In this document: piece after piece, positions 8,541 to 15,881 of the stretch
Layout: each line of letters opens with the position of its first letter
Position numbering within the stretch: position 1 is the stretch's first letter
Translations under genes and position numbers: made by a program
Source of the DNA: Pseudomonas mangrovi
GTDB taxonomy: Bacteria > Pseudomonadota > Gammaproteobacteria > Pseudomonadales > Pseudomonadaceae
DNA: 64,000 nucleotides
Reading direction: 5' to 3'
NCBI RefSeq assembly: GCF_003052585.1
Contig: NZ_QASN01000013.1
Coordinates: 62,001-126,000 of the forward strand
The notes under the pieces: model-generated
What the model saw: only the letters and a program-made list of their open reading frames with translations
Told to the model about the DNA's origin: nothing
Databases searched by the model: none

Positions 8541-9566
8541 ATGTCAAGAATCAAAAAACTCAAAAGGCTTTGTTTTTCAAGGCCCGACAAAACCACAATA
8601 GCGCTAGACATACCAGAAAACTTATCACAACAACTCATAAATCTTATAAATTTCGCTGACTACAGCGTACACATAATAAAAGCAAACAGAACAATCGCAG
8701 AATCAGAATACTCAATTATAGAATTAGAAAGCGCAGGGACGGTAGGCTACTTAATTCCCAGTGAATCGATTCTCTCCGAGGAGAACCCTAACAACAAAAA
8801 TATACATTACGCAGCCTACAGCTTAATTGCCGCTGCGATCATCTGCGAAAACTCATTCAAAGGAAATTATTCACTGGCCCACAAAGACCATGCTAACGCC
8901 AGCAGTGCGCCCATGGTATTTGCAGAGAACAGCTTTTACTTAGTCACTTGGAATATAAAAATCCCAGACCATACCAATTTACCCAAAAACTACGCGATAT
9001 ACTTTGCAAGCAAAGGACTGACATTTAGCCCAGATCAAACCCAACCACTAGCACTTACCGCACCACAACAACTCAAGGGCTCGCCCCTCAGAATAAAAAA
9101 AACCAAAGACTTACCAGATTACATAGTTACCATATTGACAGAGCTAATTCCATGCACTGAAAATCCATTTCTCCGCTTCTTTTACATATATCAGGTTATT
9201 GAATTTTTAATGTCCGATGAGTTCAACGCACGAGTTCAATCCTTAAAGATTAAATTTGGAGCAACCGCCACGCACTCAGTGACAGACCTGAAAGACATAC
9301 TTAAGGACTTTCAAAAGGCTACAAAAGAAGACTCACGAATAAATAGCGTACTATGCCCCGCCTGCCCCACAACAGGGATTTCAGCCGAAAAAATACTAAC
9401 GACACTCAATATTCAACACACCGAAATGACTTTCGCTGACAAGATCTATAAAATCAGAAATACTTTATTCCATGACTACCAGCGCGTTCATCCGTACATG
9501 GAATCCATGTCCACACTTAGTGACAACTTATTCACATACCTTATCGAAAAGAAAATGCCCTACTAA
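8541..9566 (+). CDS. Putative HEPN-domain protein, second gene of the two-gene unit
   Basis: A 341-residue protein I cannot assign to a named family. Near the C-terminus it reads KIYKIRNTLFHDY, with R306 and H311 forming an Rx4H motif typical of HEPN ribonucleases. About 100 residues earlier FLRFFYIYQVIEFLM matches the first long helix of such domains. Residues 1-190 are a separate region without a recognisable motif; a CPAC pair lies near residue 275. It follows its partner by 3 bases with no Shine-Dalgarno of its own, implying translational coupling. It is as AT-rich as its partner. RNase activity is inferred from the motif and context only. Confidence 0.7.
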   Translation: MSRIKKLKRLCFSRPDKTTIALDIPENLSQQLINLINFADYSVHIIKANRTIAESEYSIIELESAGTVGYLIPSESILSEENPNNKNIHYAAYSLIAAAIICENSFKGNYSLAHKDHANASSAPMVFAENSFYLVTWNIKIPDHTNLPKNYAIYFASKGLTFSPDQTQPLALTAPQQLKGSPLRIKKTKDLPDYIVTILTELIPCTENPFLRFFYIYQVIEFLMSDEFNARVQSLKIKFGATATHSVTDLKDILKDFQKATKEDSRINSVLCPACPTTGISAEKILTTLNIQHTEMTFADKIYKIRNTLFHDYQRVHPYMESMSTLSDNLFTYLIEKKMPY

Positions 9567-10275
9567 GAATCTAGCGCTCGTTTGAAACGATTACATCAAC
9601 TTAATGAAGACTCGTTTTAACTCGCATACCCCTCAAAAATAAAAAGTCATCGCCCCAAGCACAAGGACGCTCACTGGAAACTTTTTAAAACAGCGCTAAG
9701 CATTCCCGCGAGTAAGTCGGCTCCATGCTCGAACAGCTGAGATCGGCATAGACATGATTGAAGCTGCGGAAAACGAGCCCGCTTGGTGCGGAGAGGCTAA
9801 ACACAATGCATGCTTGGATGGAAGGCATGGGAACATTGTGCAGAAGCAAAGCCGTTCCGCATTTTTGCGGTTCGGATAGAGCTATCGAAGAAGCCGGCCT
9901 CTCAGAACCGCGCAAACAAAGGCACTGCCGAAAGGGGATTGGCCGCTCTGAGTTGCTGGCAAAGAGGCGCTGCCTCGTCCTAACACAGCGTCAGCTGCCG
10001 CGTATCACTCCCCAGCAACCGATCAGTACGACGCCACAATGAGCCGAATAGCCAGAACAATCGGCTCACGCAATGAGCCGAATGCCGATATTGAATTCCT
10101 TCGCCCATTGCGCTTGCCGCATAGAGGTACACAAAACAGTACACTGGCGGTACAGTCCCCGGCTTAGATAGGTTTCGCTAAATTGCGATCAAGCCCCTCT
10201 ACAAAGCTACCTTCAGCTGACTGTACCTGCACTAAGCTACGCCCGATTTCACTGGGTTTGCAGCGTTTCTAGGCA
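9567..10275. other. Gene-poor right end of the island
   Basis: About 700 bases with no gene I can support. The first 100 bases keep the AT-rich character of the preceding genes, then GC rises. It contains the repeated GAGCCGAAT elements at 10037-10083 and ends at the truncated tRNA. Short frames in 9685-10042 have no motif, no good start and unlikely composition. Confidence 0.45.
10037..10083. repeat. Cluster of direct and inverted GAGCCGAAT repeats
   Basis: CAATGAGCCGAAT occurs at 10037-10049 and again at 10071-10083, with the inverted ATCGGCTCA at 10060-10068 between them. Multiple short terminal repeats of this kind occur at ends of IS21-like elements and at recombinase-binding arms. No transposase gene lies next to it, so this may be an element remnant. 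Confidence 0.4.
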
Positions 10276-10321
10276 ACTCATAATCCTTTGGTCCACGGTT
10301 CGAGTCCGTGTGGGCCCACCA
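10276..10321 (+). tRNA. 3' half of a tRNA gene (probably tRNA-Met, CAU), attachment-site duplicate
   Basis: From the anticodon loop (CTCATAA) onward the sequence is a normal tRNA: 3' anticodon strand, variable loop, T arm CACGG-TTCGAGT-CCGTG, acceptor strand TGGGCCC and ACCA. The 5' half is missing, since the bases before the loop cannot form the anticodon stem and no D arm or GGGCCCA strand is present. This is what integration at a tRNA 3' end leaves at the far end of an island. The intact tRNA should lie left of the window. Not functional itself. The amino acid identity rests on the CAU anticodon and could be tRNA-Ile2. Confidence 0.8.
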
Positions 10322-10327
10322 ACTTGC

Positions 10328-10350
10328 AAAGCCGCGCACTGCGCGGCTTT
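10328..10350 (+). terminator. Intrinsic terminator after the tRNA half
   Basis: AAAGCCGCGC-ACT-GCGCGGCTTT: a 10-bp stem with T run, 7 bases after the CCA end, as usual for a tRNA gene. Its symmetry lets it also end the minus-strand gene stopping at 10381. Confidence 0.8.
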
Positions 10351-10380
10351 CGTATTTCTGGATGGTTGTCCACCGCCGTT

Positions 10381-10977
10381 TCACACCCGGGCAGCGTCCA
10401 CAACTTGTCCACCCTTCCAGAAATGCCACCATGGCGTAGAGTCCACGAACCGCCTTCCCAGCTCCATCGCAGTCTCCAGAATGTCTGCGGCATCCTTGAA
10501 ATCTTCGGCGTCCAGCGACCCAATGAACAACACGCCACCTTCACTGATATCCGCCTTGACGCTATCGGCCAACTGGTGGAAGCGAACAACCATCCGCGCT
10601 TCACCGGCACTCAACGAACCCAAGCGATTCACGTTCGACTGGTACACCCGGTTGTAGTGTTCTCCAATGGGGACTTGAAACTGAAAGTCGGACGAGGAAA
10701 GCGTGTCGAGCTGCCATTGCTCTAGGTTCGACAGTGTCGCCTCTGCTGCCCGGATATCCCTCAAGTAGCCCCTGATTTCCACAATCTCAATCAGTGCCGA
10801 CACCTCGGCAAGCAGCGCAGCACGAACGCTTCGGCGCTCACTTTTTGCCTGTTTCAGCCATATCAGATAAGGGCCGCCTGCAGCGGTTACACCCGTTACC
10901 AGCCCCACGAGAACGGTTGTCCAATCCACTCCCTTAATCACAGCCGTCCAATCCACCGCATCAATCATCGTCTGCAC
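10381..10977 (-). CDS. Unknown membrane-anchored protein coupled to the integrase relic
   Basis: A 198-residue protein without a recognised family. Residues about 20-42 (TTVLVGLVTGVTAAGGPYLIW) form one membrane segment, followed by a basic, probably cytoplasmic helical region (KQAKSERRSVRAALLAEVSALIEIVEIRG). The GTG start at 10977 directly abuts the TGA of the integrase relic (10978-10980), so translation was probably coupled and this gene belonged to the same mobile element. ATG 10968 is an alternative start. It ends 30 bases from the tRNA terminator. Confidence 0.6.
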   Translation of the reverse strand: MQTMIDAVDWTAVIKGVDWTTVLVGLVTGVTAAGGPYLIWLKQAKSERRSVRAALLAEVSALIEIVEIRGYLRDIRAAEATLSNLEQWQLDTLSSSDFQFQVPIGEHYNRVYQSNVNRLGSLSAGEARMVVRFHQLADSVKADISEGGVLFIGSLDAEDFKDAADILETAMELGRRFVDSTPWWHFWKGGQVVDAARV

Positions 10978-11360
10978 TCACAGTTGGGCCGGCAGCAGCC
11001 ATGGGATTGAGGCTCACCACATCAGCCAGGTGCCCCGGGCTGAAATGGGCATACTTTTGCGTCATAGCCAGGGTGGTGCGCCCCAGTACGAGCTGCAGGG
11101 TCAGGATGTCGCCGCCGTTCATCATAATGGCTGGCGAAGCTGTGGCGCAGGACGTGGGTCAGCTGGCCGTCTGGGAGCTCCAGCCCGATCAACCCCACCA
11201 CCTTGCGGAAGATGTTGTAGCCCGGACGGAACGGCAGCGCGGAATCGAGGCGCCCCAGCAGGTCGGCGCTGATCGGCACCGTGCGGTTCTTGCTGGATTT
11301 CGTCTTGCTGTAGTGAATCAGGCAGCCAAGTCTCTTGTGAGAGCGATCGCAGGTGAGATC
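10978..11360 (-). pseudogene. C-terminal relic of a tyrosine-recombinase integrase (Pf1-like phage type), frameshifted
   Basis: Integrases of this family catalyse site-specific integration using an R-H-R-Y active site. Reading right to left, one frame gives YSKTKSSKNRTVPIS and then LTHVLRHSFASHY, with the HxLRH box. The reading then jumps frame near 11128: the other frame continues MMNGGDILTLQLVLGRTTLA and MTQKYAHFSPGHLADVV, with the catalytic Tyr region, to a stop at 10978-10980. The N-terminal two thirds is missing. The wording closely matches Pf1-like filamentous prophage integrases. Inactive as read, unless a sequencing error explains the shift. Confidence 0.8.
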
Positions 11361-11395
11361 CGGTCGTAACCTGCGCACCGAGCGAATCAAAGGAA

Positions 11396-11872
11396 TCATC
11401 GACGGCAGTCCCCCCACAGGCTCGGCAATTCGGCGAACCAGGCGCTGCCCGGCTCTTCCACAATTCGCTGCAGCACGAGCGTGGCGCTCGGCAAATGTCT
11501 AGCCAACACCCTGAAGTGGAGCTTGTCGCCGCGGGAGGAGCTGCAACCGTGGTCGCGGTCGACTCCAGAGTACGGCATGAACTGGACCACCTCGACGCTA
11601 TCCGCTCGAGCCTGGATGGACAACGAGGCAAACTCGCCCGCCCCCTGCTCCGCCAGCACCTCAAGCACGTCGCTGCGTCGTACCCGCCACTCGAAACCCA
11701 GCGGCCGCCCCCGGGCAAACCGCGCCGAACTCAAGACATCCCGGTCGCAAAGGCCCAGCACGTGGATAGTTGGAGATTCCTCCGTCTGCGTACGCTCAGC
11801 TTCATTCAAGCAGGCGTTGAATACATGCAAGAGCTCGCGCAGGGTAGGCCCGACAACAAAGGGTATGGCCAC
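11396..11872 (-). CDS. Hypothetical protein beside the integrase relic
   Basis: I do not recognise this 158-residue product. It is soluble, without signal peptide or membrane segment, and ends in WFAELPSLWGDCRR. A GTG at 11872 (VAIPFVVGPTLRELLHVF) has GGGAG about 10 bases upstream and is preferred over an ATG at 11929. It occupies the place where the N-terminal part of the integrase should be, so it may be an insertion or part of the rearranged element. It may also be non-coding; composition gives weak support. Confidence 0.4.
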   Translation of the reverse strand: MAIPFVVGPTLRELLHVFNACLNEAERTQTEESPTIHVLGLCDRDVLSSARFARGRPLGFEWRVRRSDVLEVLAEQGAGEFASLSIQARADSVEVVQFMPYSGVDRDHGCSSSRGDKLHFRVLARHLPSATLVLQRIVEEPGSAWFAELPSLWGDCRR

Positions 11873-12012
11873 TTTCTTGTTCTCCCGTTCACATCCAGAT
11901 AAAGGCCGGTCGCCAACCCAGCCACCCAATCACCTTTCACACTCTGCTACCCCGCATCGGCTCACAGAGGAAAAGGCGACAGTTTTATTCAGGCCCACCT
12001 ACTTGGCCCAGT

Positions 12013-12492
12013 TCAGTCTCTGCGCGTCTTGGCGATCTCTTCCAGCGCCTGAGCGGCGGGCACTTCTTCCAGCTGCCAACGGATCACGATCAGCTTTTCG
12101 TCCTTGCGATTCCAAGCAGAAAGGCGGAGGAAATAGCGCTGCCCTGGTTGCAGGTCCAGTTGCTGAGAGATCGGGCGATCGTTCGGCATACTGTCCGCCA
12201 GCCAGGGCGCCCACACCTGGGAAAAGCGTTGCGGTCCCGGCGGAAGGCGCAGAAGCACATGCCCGTTGTTCGAGAGCCGGACGCTCGCGTGCGGCGGCGC
12301 CTCGATGATCGCGGTGCGTGCCCGGAGCGTTCCAGCAGAGGGACGATAGACATAGACCAGCGCCTCATCCGGCGCTGCTTGCGCATCGCTGAACTGCGGA
12401 CCGTTTGCGGAGCACCCGCTTAGCATGAGGATCAGCCCGAGAACTGCGGAAGCATGCCGGCGGCAAGAAGAAAACGGCAGGATTGAAAGCAT
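12013..12492 (-). CDS. DUF2846-like lipoprotein
   Basis: A predicted lipoprotein of 159 residues: signal peptide with lipobox LMLSGC, mature N-terminus at Cys27 or so, followed by a compact beta-rich domain starting ALVYVYRPSA. That opening and the spacing of hydrophobic strands resemble DUF2846 proteins of unknown function. The +2 residue after the lipid cysteine is Ser, compatible with outer membrane sorting. It stands alone on the minus strand; no operon partner is visible. Confidence 0.75.
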   Translation of the reverse strand: MLSILPFSSCRRHASAVLGLILMLSGCSANGPQFSDAQAAPDEALVYVYRPSAGTLRARTAIIEAPPHASVRLSNNGHVLLRLPPGPQRFSQVWAPWLADSMPNDRPISQQLDLQPGQRYFLRLSAWNRKDEKLIVIRWQLEEVPAAQALEEIAKTRRD

Positions 12493-12647
12493 GTTTGATC
12501 CGTTCAGCGTGCAAGAAGACAGATATAGCCGGCGCTATTGTTGACGGGCTTGCTCCCACGCGGAGCATGGGAGCCACCAGGAGTGGGGGTCATCGGGCGG
12601 CGTGATACAGGACGCGAAGCCTGGGAGTCCGCGGCAATCCGCCAACC

Positions 12648-13493
12648 TCAGCCAGCACTCTCCTCGATCAACCAATCCAGCCGCCAGCCGCTCTCGCCCT
12701 GGGCCAGCAGTTGTGCCAGCCAGGGCAACAGCTCGCGCAGCTCCTCTTCCAGACCCCAGGGCGGGTTGGCGATGGCCAGGCCGGAGCCGTTGAGGCGCTC
12801 GGCGCTATCGGGGGACTGCACGTAGAGTTCGGCGCGCAGCATCTTCGGCGCGCCGCTCTTTTCCAGGCCCTGGTGGAAGCGCTTGAGCTGGCGCAGGTCC
12901 TTGATCGGGTACCAGACCGCGACCACCGCCTGGCGCATGCGGCCGATGGCTTCCTTGACCGACTGCGCGCAGCGCTCCATCTCGTCGAGCTGTTCGAAGG
13001 GCGGGTCGATCAGCAGCAGCACGCGCTTCTCGCGAGTCGGCAGCAGGGCGCGCGGCACGTGCCAGCCCTCGCCCAGGTGTACGGCGACGCGGCGGTCGGC
13101 CTTCATGTTGTCCTTGAGCAGGCGGCCGTCCTCGGGATGCTTCTCATTGAGCTGCAGGCGGTCCTGCTCCCGGCTCAGCCGCCGCGCCAGCTCCGGCGAG
13201 CCGGGGTAATAGCGCAGCGTGCCGTTGGGGTTGAGTGCGGCGACCACACTGAGGTAGTCCTCGACCAGTGCCGGGCGCGGCGTGGCAGCCCAGAGCCGGG
13301 CGATGCCCTGCAGCCATTCGCCGGTGCGGCTGGCGGCATCGCCGTGCAGGTCGTACAGGCCGATGCCGGCGTGGCTGTCGAGGTAGGCGTAGGGCGCGTC
13401 TTTCTTGCCCAGCAGGGCGAGCAGGCGAGCAAGGACGATGTGCTTGAGGACGTCGGCGTGGTTGCCGGCGTGGAAGGCGTGGCGGTAGTTCAT
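12648..13493 (-). CDS. rlmJ: 23S rRNA (adenine(2030)-N6)-methyltransferase RlmJ
   Basis: Methylates A2030 of 23S rRNA using SAM. The 281-residue length equals the family norm (E. coli 280). The diagnostic N-terminus MNYRHAFHAGNHADVLKH is present, with AYLDSHAGIGLYDL as the SAM-binding loop, the catalytic LLIDPPFE and VVAVWYPIKD downstream. In E. coli it supports use of DNA as a nutrient as well as ribosome modification. Single gene, minus strand, divergent from the acyl-CoA dehydrogenase. Confidence 0.95.
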   Translation of the reverse strand: MNYRHAFHAGNHADVLKHIVLARLLALLGKKDAPYAYLDSHAGIGLYDLHGDAASRTGEWLQGIARLWAATPRPALVEDYLSVVAALNPNGTLRYYPGSPELARRLSREQDRLQLNEKHPEDGRLLKDNMKADRRVAVHLGEGWHVPRALLPTREKRVLLLIDPPFEQLDEMERCAQSVKEAIGRMRQAVVAVWYPIKDLRQLKRFHQGLEKSGAPKMLRAELYVQSPDSAERLNGSGLAIANPPWGLEEELRELLPWLAQLLAQGESGWRLDWLIEESAG

Positions 13494-13794
13494 GGCAGCT
13501 CCCGGATCAGGCGGCGGATTCTATCAGGCTGCCGAAAATCCGCTCGCAGAGGCGATCTGGCCGGTATCTGTCGGCAACCTTTAGAGCGGATGTCGGTAAC
13601 GTGCCGGTTTGGTCGCCGTTCAGCTGTTGCCGTCCTCGACAAGAATCCCTTTCGGAGTGCATGGAGGGCGCGGAACAGAGCCCCGGACGCGCATGACCGG
13701 TCGACTTCTGGCGCGGCATCACGAACTTGGATGGTGCTAGGCGGGGCTTGCGCGGGCCGCCTATCATCCCTGCACTTAACCGGAGGTATGTCCA
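13494..13794. other. Divergent intergenic region rlmJ / acyl-CoA dehydrogenase
   Basis: About 300 bases with no gene. It carries the promoters for the two divergent genes. A strong ribosome site GGAGG at 13782-13786 precedes the dehydrogenase ATG. No clear operator was recognised. Confidence 0.5.
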
Positions 13795-15597
13795 ATGTCC
13801 GAGACCCTGCTCAGCTCCCGCAACCTTGCCTTCGAACTCTATGAAGTGCTGGACGCGGAATCCCTGACCCAGCGCGAGCGCTTCGCCGACCACAGCCGCG
13901 AAACCTTTGACGCCGCCCTGGGCACTGCACGCACCATCGCCGAGAAGTTCTTCGCCCCGCACAACCGCAAGAACGACGAGAACGAGCCGGAGTACGTGGA
14001 CGGAGCGGCCGTGCTGATCCCGGAGGTCAAGCCGGCGGTCGATGCCTTCATCGAGGCCGGCTTCCAGAACGCCTCGCGCAGCTTCGAAGACGGCGGCATG
14101 CAGATGCCCAACCTGCTCGCGCGCGCCTGCTTCGCCCACTTCCAGTCGGCCAACATCGCCACCAGCTCCTACCCGATGCTGACCATGGGCGCCGGCCACC
14201 TGATCGAAGTGTTCGGCAACGAAGAGCAGAAGCAGCGCTTCCTCAAGCCGATGATCGACGGCCGCTTCTTCGGCACCATGGCGCTGACCGAGCCGCATGC
14301 CGGCTCCTCGCTGTCGGACCTGCGCACCAGGGCCGAGCCGGCCGGCGACGGCACCTATCGCCTGAAGGGCAACAAGATCTTCATCTCCGGCGGCGACCAC
14401 CCGCTGTCCGAGAACATCATCCACATGGTCCTGGCCAAGCTGCCGGACGCCCCGCCCGGCGTGAAGGGCATCAGCCTGTTCATCGTGCCCAAGTTCCTGG
14501 TCAACGATGACGGCAGCCTGGGCAAGCGCAACGACGTGATCCTCGCCGGCCTGTTCCACAAGATGGGCTGGCGCGGCACCACCAGCACCGCGCTGAACTT
14601 CGGCGACAACGGCGATTGCGTCGGCTACCTGGTCGGTGAGCCGCACAAGGGCCTGAACTACATGTTCCAGATGATGAACGAGGCACGCATCGGCGTCGGC
14701 ATGGGCGCGATCATGCTCGGCTACGCCGGCTACCTGTATTCGCTGGACTACGCCCGCGAGCGTCCCCAGGGTCGCCTGCCCGATGGCAAGGACCCGACCA
14801 GCCCGCAGGTCTCGATCATCGAGCACACCGACGTCAAGCGCATGCTGCTGACCCAGAAGGCCTACGTCGAAGGCGCCTTCGACCTCGGCCTGTTCTGTGC
14901 CCGCCTGGTCGATGACGGCCACACCGGCGTAAGCGAGGAAGAGCGCAAGAACGCCGACGAGCTGCTCGACCTGCTGACCCCGATCGTCAAGTCCTGGCCG
15001 TCCGAGTACTGCCTCAAGGCCAACGAACTGGCGATCCAGATCCTCGGCGGCCACGGCTACACCCGCGAGTACCCGGTCGAGCAGTACTACCGCGACAACC
15101 GCCTGAACCCGATCCACGAAGGCACCCACGGCATCCAGTCGCTGGACCTGCTGGCACGCAAGGTCACCCAGAACAAGGGCGCCGGCCTGCGCCAGCTGGT
15201 TGGCCTGATGCAGAGCGCCTGCAAGCGCGCCGCCGCCTACGAGTCGCTGACCGAACTGCGCCAGCCGCTGGAGAAGCTGCTGGAGCGCCTGACCGGCACC
15301 ACCACCGGCCTGATCGGCGACCTGATGGCCGGCAAGGTCAGTCTGGCGCTGGCCAACTCCGCCCTCTACCTCAAGGTCTTCGGCCATGCGGTGATCGGCT
15401 GGCGCTGGCTGGAGCAGGCGATCCGCGCCGAGGAAGGCCTGGCTCGCGGCAACTCCGCAGACGAAGCCTTCTACAAGGGCAAGCTGCAAGCCGCGCGCTA
15501 CTTCCTGACCTGGGAAGTGCCGGGCTGTCATCACGAGCTGGATCTGCTCGACGCCCGCGACCCGACCTGCCTGGACATGCAGGACGGCTGGTTCTAA
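13795..15597 (+). CDS. Acyl-CoA dehydrogenase (600 aa)
   Basis: FAD enzyme that introduces the trans-2 double bond into acyl-CoA, first step of beta-oxidation. Family features: MALTEPHAGSSLSDL (FAD and substrate loop), the KGNKIFISGGDHPLS motif, and the carboxylate region QYYRDNRLNPIHEGTHGIQ, where the Glu of HEGTHG is the likely catalytic base, then a C-terminal extension typical of the 600-residue subfamily. A perfect GGAGG sits 9 bases before the ATG. Monocistronic, with a terminator 16 bases downstream. A second, distinct member is at 59782-61572. Confidence 0.93.
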   Translation: MSETLLSSRNLAFELYEVLDAESLTQRERFADHSRETFDAALGTARTIAEKFFAPHNRKNDENEPEYVDGAAVLIPEVKPAVDAFIEAGFQNASRSFEDGGMQMPNLLARACFAHFQSANIATSSYPMLTMGAGHLIEVFGNEEQKQRFLKPMIDGRFFGTMALTEPHAGSSLSDLRTRAEPAGDGTYRLKGNKIFISGGDHPLSENIIHMVLAKLPDAPPGVKGISLFIVPKFLVNDDGSLGKRNDVILAGLFHKMGWRGTTSTALNFGDNGDCVGYLVGEPHKGLNYMFQMMNEARIGVGMGAIMLGYAGYLYSLDYARERPQGRLPDGKDPTSPQVSIIEHTDVKRMLLTQKAYVEGAFDLGLFCARLVDDGHTGVSEEERKNADELLDLLTPIVKSWPSEYCLKANELAIQILGGHGYTREYPVEQYYRDNRLNPIHEGTHGIQSLDLLARKVTQNKGAGLRQLVGLMQSACKRAAAYESLTELRQPLEKLLERLTGTTTGLIGDLMAGKVSLALANSALYLKVFGHAVIGWRWLEQAIRAEEGLARGNSADEAFYKGKLQAARYFLTWEVPGCHHELDLLDARDPTCLDMQDGWF

Positions 15598-15612
15598 GCG
15601 ACCCGCCAGACC

Positions 15613-15647
15613 AAAGCCCCGCTCGGCCTGCCGCGCGGGGCTTTTTA
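15613..15647 (+). terminator. Intrinsic terminator after acyl-CoA dehydrogenase
   Basis: AAAGCCCCGC, a 10-base loop region, GCGGGGCTTTTT: GC-rich stem plus T run, starting 16 bases after the stop codon. Confidence 0.85.
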
Positions 15648-15729
15648 TTGAGCGCAGCGCTGGATGAGGGAAGCGCCGGCGTGCAGACTGCCGGGCGCGG
15701 CCTGGAGCGCTTGGCGGCGAGTCGCCTGA

Positions 15730-15775
15730 ACCATCCCTCACCCGCCTTCGGCACCCTCTCCCGATGGAGAGGGAA
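15730..15775. repeat. Intergenic repeat CCCTCACCC / CCCTCTCCC type
   Basis: ATCCCTCACCCGCCTTCGGC followed by ACCCTCTCCCGATGGAGAGGG. A related, inverted version occurs at 55798-55838. Such elements are scattered between genes in many Proteobacteria. The CTCTCC/GGAGAG part forms a small hairpin. Confidence 0.5.
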
Positions 15776-15881
15776 AAAGCCGAGACGCCGCGCCCACACG
15801 CATGGGGACCGTGCTTCAAATTAGGCTATCTGCCACTATTGGCACACCGCCGCCGAAGGCGCTGTGTCCGACCGAGAGACA

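Noticed and set aside
9685..10042. Short open frames at the right end of the island
   Set aside because: No motif, no ribosome site and overlapping frames on both strands; more likely non-coding.
10288..10725. Plus-strand open frames over the tRNA half and beyond
   Set aside because: They begin inside the tRNA T arm and run antisense to the membrane-anchored protein gene; artefacts of stop-poor sequence.
13507..15819. 770-residue open frame on the minus strand
   Set aside because: It is antisense to the well-supported acyl-CoA dehydrogenase, with repetitive Gly-Val-Gln-rich translation typical of high-GC shadows.
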